In this document: in pieces, positions 48,236 through 51,507 of the stretch | Numbering within the stretch: the stretch's first letter is position 1 | Layout of the letters: every line of letters begins with the position of its first letter | DNA from: Flavobacteriaceae bacterium | GTDB taxonomy: Bacteria > Bacteroidota > Bacteroidia > Flavobacteriales > Flavobacteriaceae | Assembly (NCBI GenBank): GCA_002723295.1 | Contig: PBNP01000027.1 | Span: 72,006 to 123,512 of the forward strand | Reading direction: 5' to 3' | Length of the DNA: 51,507 nucleotides | The notes under the pieces: model-generated | Databases searched by the model: none | Told to the model about the DNA's origin: nothing | The model's input: the letters and a program-made list of their open reading frames with translations, nothing else | Program-made: the position numbers and the translations under genes

Positions 48236-48832
48236 TTAAAATATTATGGTCAACTGTTTATTTAATAATCGAAAGGATTTTCTATGATGTATGGTAATTC
48301 CATGATTTTCAATTGCTTCTCTATGCTTTTTTGTAGCATAACCCTTGTTATTTTCCCAATCATAAATAGTAAACTTAAGATGCAAGCTTTCCATGATTTC
48401 ATCCCTATATGTTTTTGCAAGAATTGAAGCAGCCGCAATATTTTGATATTTTTCATCTCCTTTAATTATGCAAGTATGAGGGATATTCTTATATCTAATA
48501 AAAAAATTACCATCAACCAATAAATGTTCTGGTGTTATTTTAAGATTACTTAAAGCTTTATGCATTGCTTTAATTGTGGAATTAAGTATATTAATTTTAT
48601 CAATTGTTTTAGAATCTATGTGAGCTATAGAATAAGCTATTGCTTGACCTTCAATTTCGGTTCGAAGTTGTTTCCTTTGAATTGGAGATAATTTTTTTGA
48701 GTCATTCAATCCTTGAAAATTAATTTTTGAGGGTAAAATTACTGCGGCTGCAGTTACAGGTCCAGCTAAAGACCCCCTTCCTGCTTCATCAACACCTGCT
48801 TCTAGAGACCCAAAAAGACTTTGTTCAAGCAT
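48236..48832 (-). CDS. rnhB: Ribonuclease HII
   Basis: RNase HII removes RNA from RNA/DNA hybrids and single misincorporated ribonucleotides. The 198-residue protein has the start GVDEAGRGSLAGPV (13-26) with catalytic Asp and Glu, GLNDSKKLSP, LLVDGNFF with the third acidic residue, and AAASILAKTYRD. Length and motifs are complete. It heads a two-gene unit with the propeller lipoprotein. Confidence 0.97.
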   Translation of the reverse strand: MLEQSLFGSLEAGVDEAGRGSLAGPVTAAAVILPSKINFQGLNDSKKLSPIQRKQLRTEIEGQAIAYSIAHIDSKTIDKINILNSTIKAMHKALSNLKITPEHLLVDGNFFIRYKNIPHTCIIKGDEKYQNIAAASILAKTYRDEIMESLHLKFTIYDWENNKGYATKKHREAIENHGITIHHRKSFRLLNKQLTIIF

Positions 48833-48932
48833 ATATAAGAAAATTTTAAAAGGAAATGTTAAATCCTTATAATTTATTAAAATTACAGTTAAAATTATAT
48901 AGAACCTTTAACTTCGCAGATAATTTACATAT

Positions 48933-51047
48933 ATGAAAGTTATTTATGCTCTTCCTTTCGTTTTTATGAGTTTTCTTAACGCCCAAATTGAAGGTTTTTT
49001 AAATAATGAAGCGATAGAAACAAAAAAAATTGTTTTGGATAGTATTTTACCTTCATATCAATTAGATACTTTGAATACAGATAGTTTGTTAAATAAAACA
49101 GATATTCCTTTAGTTAAATTGAAATCAAAACAAGATTTAATAAGGAAAGATAGTATGTCAAGAGCAAATCAGAAATTAAATAAAGTTCGTTATCGAAATA
49201 TAATAATGGATACTATTTTAATTAGAAACTACAAAGTTTATTATGAAGGTGATAAACAAAGATTTATCGACACAACACTTTCAATAGAAAAAGAATATAA
49301 ATTCAATTATTTAAGAAAGGACTATTTTGAACTTATTCCAATGCCAAATGTGGGTCAAGGATTTAACAAAATGGGTTATGATTTTACCAAAGAAAAGCTA
49401 AGTCCACAGCTAGGTGCAACAGCAAAAAATTATGGATATATTGAAAGAGAAGATATTGAATATTTTGAGGTCCCTACTCCATTAACTGAACTTTTTTTTA
49501 AAACCACATTTGATCAAGGTCAATTGCTTGATGCCTTGATTTCAGTTAATACTTCGCCTAATTTTAATTTGACAATTGCTCATAAAGGACTCAGGTCACT
49601 TGGTAATTACATTGATTCAAAAACTAATGGAACTCACTTAAGAATATCATCGCAGTATAATAATTATAATAAAAGATATCAGTTAAGAACTCATCTTGCT
49701 GCCCAAAAAATGACAAATCAAGAAAATGGTGGAATAGATAGTTTGTCTGTATATTTTTTTGAAAAGGCTATTGAAGATTTGGAATATGATGGCTTTCTTG
49801 ATAGATCAAGACTGACAACAAATTTAAAAGCCTTAAGTGCAATTCAGGGTAAAAGGTACCATTTGAATCAATGGTATAAATTAATTCCTGAAAAGAATGA
49901 TTCATTAGAGTATAATTTAAAAATAGGACATGCTTTTACTTATGAAACCAAAAACCATTTATTTAGTCAAAATCAAACTAACAATTATTTAGAACTTGAG
50001 AGTGATCTTTCTTCTTTTGAGGATATACATAAACTAAGATCTTTACAACAAGAATTTTATAGTAATTATAACTTGGGGAAAATGGGTGTAGTTAATTTTG
50101 GTATTAAATTTGACAATTGGAAATATTTTAAAGAAAACAATTCTTCTAATCAAGAAGAAGTCATTGATCAATTGGAAAAGCTTGATATAAATCAGTTTAC
50201 TTTAAATGCTGGATGGAAAAAAAATATATTAGGGTATACTATTAATGCTAGAATTGATAAGACATTAAAAGATCAATATGGATATTCTTTATATAGTTCA
50301 AAAATAAACAAGGAGTTTAGAAACAAACTTTATATTAATACTGAGATGGAGTATAGGTCAGAAACTCCTAATTTTAACTTTTTTCTCCATCGAAGTAGTT
50401 ATGATAATTATAATTGGTATAATTCAAATTGGTTACAACAAAAGACATCATCAATTTTCACAGAGGTTGGTCATCCATTTTGGGGAGTGATTTCTGCTAA
50501 ATTTCAAAAGATTGTAGATTATAATTATTTTAGAGATGATACTCCAACTAATCAAATAAATAAAATTTTCTTGGTGTCTCCTTTCCAATATAACGGACAA
50601 ATTAACTATCTAAAAATTAAGTTTTATAATAGATTTAAATTTTGGAAGTTAGAATTAATCAACACTTTACAGTTTCAAGAAGTTAATACTGCTTCTATTT
50701 TAAATGTACCAAAATGGATTACAAGAAACTCATTAATTTTTGAATCATTTATTTTTAAAAAAGCACTATTTTTTCAAGCTGGAGGCACTATTCAATATTT
50801 TACAAAATATTATGCTGATCAGTACCATCCTGTATTAGGCGAATTTGCAGTTCAAAATCATACTCTTGTTGGTGACTTTCCTAGAATAGATTTATTTGTA
50901 AATGCAAAAATTCAGCAAACAAGACTTTTCTTAAAATATGAACATTTTAATAGTGATAAGACCGGGTACAATTTTTATTCTTCACCTTTTGTTCCATATC
51001 GTGACAAGGTAGTTCGTTTCGGTATAGTTTGGAATTTTTTCCAGTAA
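48933..51047 (+). CDS. Putative outer-membrane porin (Porin_10 type)
   Basis: A 704-residue protein with a signal peptide (about 1-17, NAQ), a region of about 100 residues rich in Asp/Leu (DSLLNKTDIP...), and a long beta-barrel with alternating aromatic strands, ending FVPYRDKVVRFGIVWNFFQ, the Porin_10 ending. It is widespread in flavobacteria; transport substrate is unknown. It is divergent from rnhB and is the last gene before the rRNA operon. Confidence 0.82.
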   Translation: MKVIYALPFVFMSFLNAQIEGFLNNEAIETKKIVLDSILPSYQLDTLNTDSLLNKTDIPLVKLKSKQDLIRKDSMSRANQKLNKVRYRNIIMDTILIRNYKVYYEGDKQRFIDTTLSIEKEYKFNYLRKDYFELIPMPNVGQGFNKMGYDFTKEKLSPQLGATAKNYGYIEREDIEYFEVPTPLTELFFKTTFDQGQLLDALISVNTSPNFNLTIAHKGLRSLGNYIDSKTNGTHLRISSQYNNYNKRYQLRTHLAAQKMTNQENGGIDSLSVYFFEKAIEDLEYDGFLDRSRLTTNLKALSAIQGKRYHLNQWYKLIPEKNDSLEYNLKIGHAFTYETKNHLFSQNQTNNYLELESDLSSFEDIHKLRSLQQEFYSNYNLGKMGVVNFGIKFDNWKYFKENNSSNQEEVIDQLEKLDINQFTLNAGWKKNILGYTINARIDKTLKDQYGYSLYSSKINKEFRNKLYINTEMEYRSETPNFNFFLHRSSYDNYNWYNSNWLQQKTSSIFTEVGHPFWGVISAKFQKIVDYNYFRDDTPTNQINKIFLVSPFQYNGQINYLKIKFYNRFKFWKLELINTLQFQEVNTASILNVPKWITRNSLIFESFIFKKALFFQAGGTIQYFTKYYADQYHPVLGEFAVQNHTLVGDFPRIDLFVNAKIQQTRLFLKYEHFNSDKTGYNFYSSPFVPYRDKVVRFGIVWNFFQ

Positions 51048-51360
51048 TAATTAGACTAAATGCTTTTTCTTTATAGTTTTAGGTCAAAAGGCATTAAAAA
51101 AATTAAAAAAAGTAGTTATATTGAAGATTGTTTTTTCTTCTTAAAAAAAAATGGAAAAAAAAACAATAAAGGCTATAGGTTTATATAAAAACAATTATAT
51201 ATTTGCAGCCGCTTTTAACAATAAATTTTGTTGGAGAAAGTTAAAAGTTCATTGAGAAATTGAATAAATGACAGCGCGTATCAATATGATACAAAGCGAA
51301 GAATTAATCATTTTGAGACTTAGTCAATTACTGATGTTGTTAAATTTTTTTTAAGAATCT
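51048..51360 (+). promoter_or_regulatory. rRNA operon promoter and leader region
   Basis: This 313-base gap holds no gene. It contains two 9-base A-tracts (51143-51151 and 51155-51163), a TATATTTG -7 box (51198-51205) without a clear -33 TTG, a leader with TTCATTGAGAAATTGAATAAATGACAGCGC, typical of Bacteroidota rrn leaders and a possible boxA-like signal, and a perfect 6-bp hairpin GTATCA-ATA-TGATAC (51278-51292) likely part of the 16S processing stem. The 16S start follows at 51361. Confidence 0.75.
51127..51167. repeat. Perfect 10-bp inverted repeat upstream of rrn promoter
   Basis: ATTGTTTTTT (51127-51136) and AAAAAACAAT (51158-51167) are exact reverse complements with a 21-base centre containing one A-tract. 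The position, 30-70 bases upstream of the -7 box, is that of an UP element or curved DNA. It lacks a following T-run and is not a typical terminator. Confidence 0.6.
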
Positions 51361-51507
51361 ACAACGAAGAGTTTGATCCTGGCTCAGGATGAACGCTAGC
51401 GGCAGGCTTTATACATGCAAGTCGAGGGGTAACAGAAAGTGCTTGCACTTTGCTGACGACCGGCGAACGGGTGCGTAACGCGTATAGAATCTGCCTTGTA
51501 CAGGAGG
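51361..51507 (+). rRNA. 16S ribosomal RNA (5' end only)
   Basis: The sequence AGAGTTTGATCCTGGCTCAG (51368-51387) is the universal 16S start region, followed by GATGAACGCTAGCGGCAGGC, typical of Bacteroidota, and ACTTTGCTGACGACCGGCG in variable region 1. By comparison with E. coli numbering the mature 5' end is near 51361. The gene is cut by the window edge after about 147 bases. Confidence 0.99.

Noticed and set aside
51060-51096. Possible terminator after the porin gene (ATGCTTTTT...AAAAGGCAT, 9-bp stem)
   Set aside because: The loop is 17 bases long, the stem is weak, and As rather than Ts follow on the plus strand. It may form, but I cannot call it an intrinsic terminator.

Overview
This is a strongly AT-rich chromosomal segment from a member of the Bacteroidota, almost certainly class Flavobacteriia. 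The signs are a complete gldKLMN operon (type IX secretion/gliding), two TonB-dependent receptors with carboxypeptidase-like N-terminal domains, a Porin_10-type outer-membrane protein, flavobacterial gene orders (miaB - sigma-54 activator - lptE - TPR - secG - groESL; topA - arginase-like - gldKLMN), few Shine-Dalgarno sites, and promoters of the Bacteroidota TTG-N17-23-TAnnTTTG type. I see no prophage, insertion sequence, CRISPR array or integron; the window reads as core genome and ends inside an rRNA operon.

Layout. 1-4373 (minus): GAF/fRMsr-like - purH - mreB - mreC - mreD - start of the PBP2 gene. 4462-7733 (plus): a metal cluster of an HMA-domain membrane protein, a TonB receptor with a Cys-Cys pair in its plug, and a periplasmic HMA protein. 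7788-14164 (minus): groL, groES, secG, a TPR-like protein, lptE, a sigma-54 activator without receiver domain, and miaB. 14420-22722 (plus): topA, an arginase-fold protein with missing metal ligands, and gldK, L, M and N. 22816-30087: a CBM9-like/DUF5916 protein, trxB, two small exported proteins, an SLC13 transporter and a GlcD-type FAD oxidase. 30165-33634 (plus): a second TonB receptor cluster with His/Cys-rich partner proteins, probably for a metal. 33686-38283: a Tat-exported PRXL2-like redoxin, initiator tRNA, era, der, a MerR regulator and an M23 peptidase. 38422-51047: alaS, a glucosaminidase/LysM lipoprotein, hemL, lysS, a Pmp3/YqaE peptide, lipB, a beta-propeller lipoprotein, rnhB and a porin. 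51361-51507: the 5' end of 16S rRNA.

Two core genes carry single-site lesions. lipB is shifted by one base exactly at a T-TTA-AAA slippery heptamer; its missing C-terminal 31 codons lie intact in the -1 frame. The M23 peptidase gene has an in-frame TAA directly after its GPHLH zinc motif, followed by 39 intact codons that end in the start codon of the MerR gene. Each may be a sequencing error, a real mutation or recoding, and each needs checking against reads or related genomes.

The most interesting regulatory signal is upstream of groES: four TGNCA pentamers, a sigma-54-like TGGCAC element and a TAnnTTTG box, 1.5 kb from a gene for a GAFTGA-containing sigma-54 activator. A related TGACA-N3-TGACA element overlaps the -33 box of the promoter that should transcribe that activator (upstream of miaB). 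I found no clearly new multi-gene system; the pseudo-arginase fixed next to gldKLMN and the two metal-linked TonB clusters are the best leads on function.
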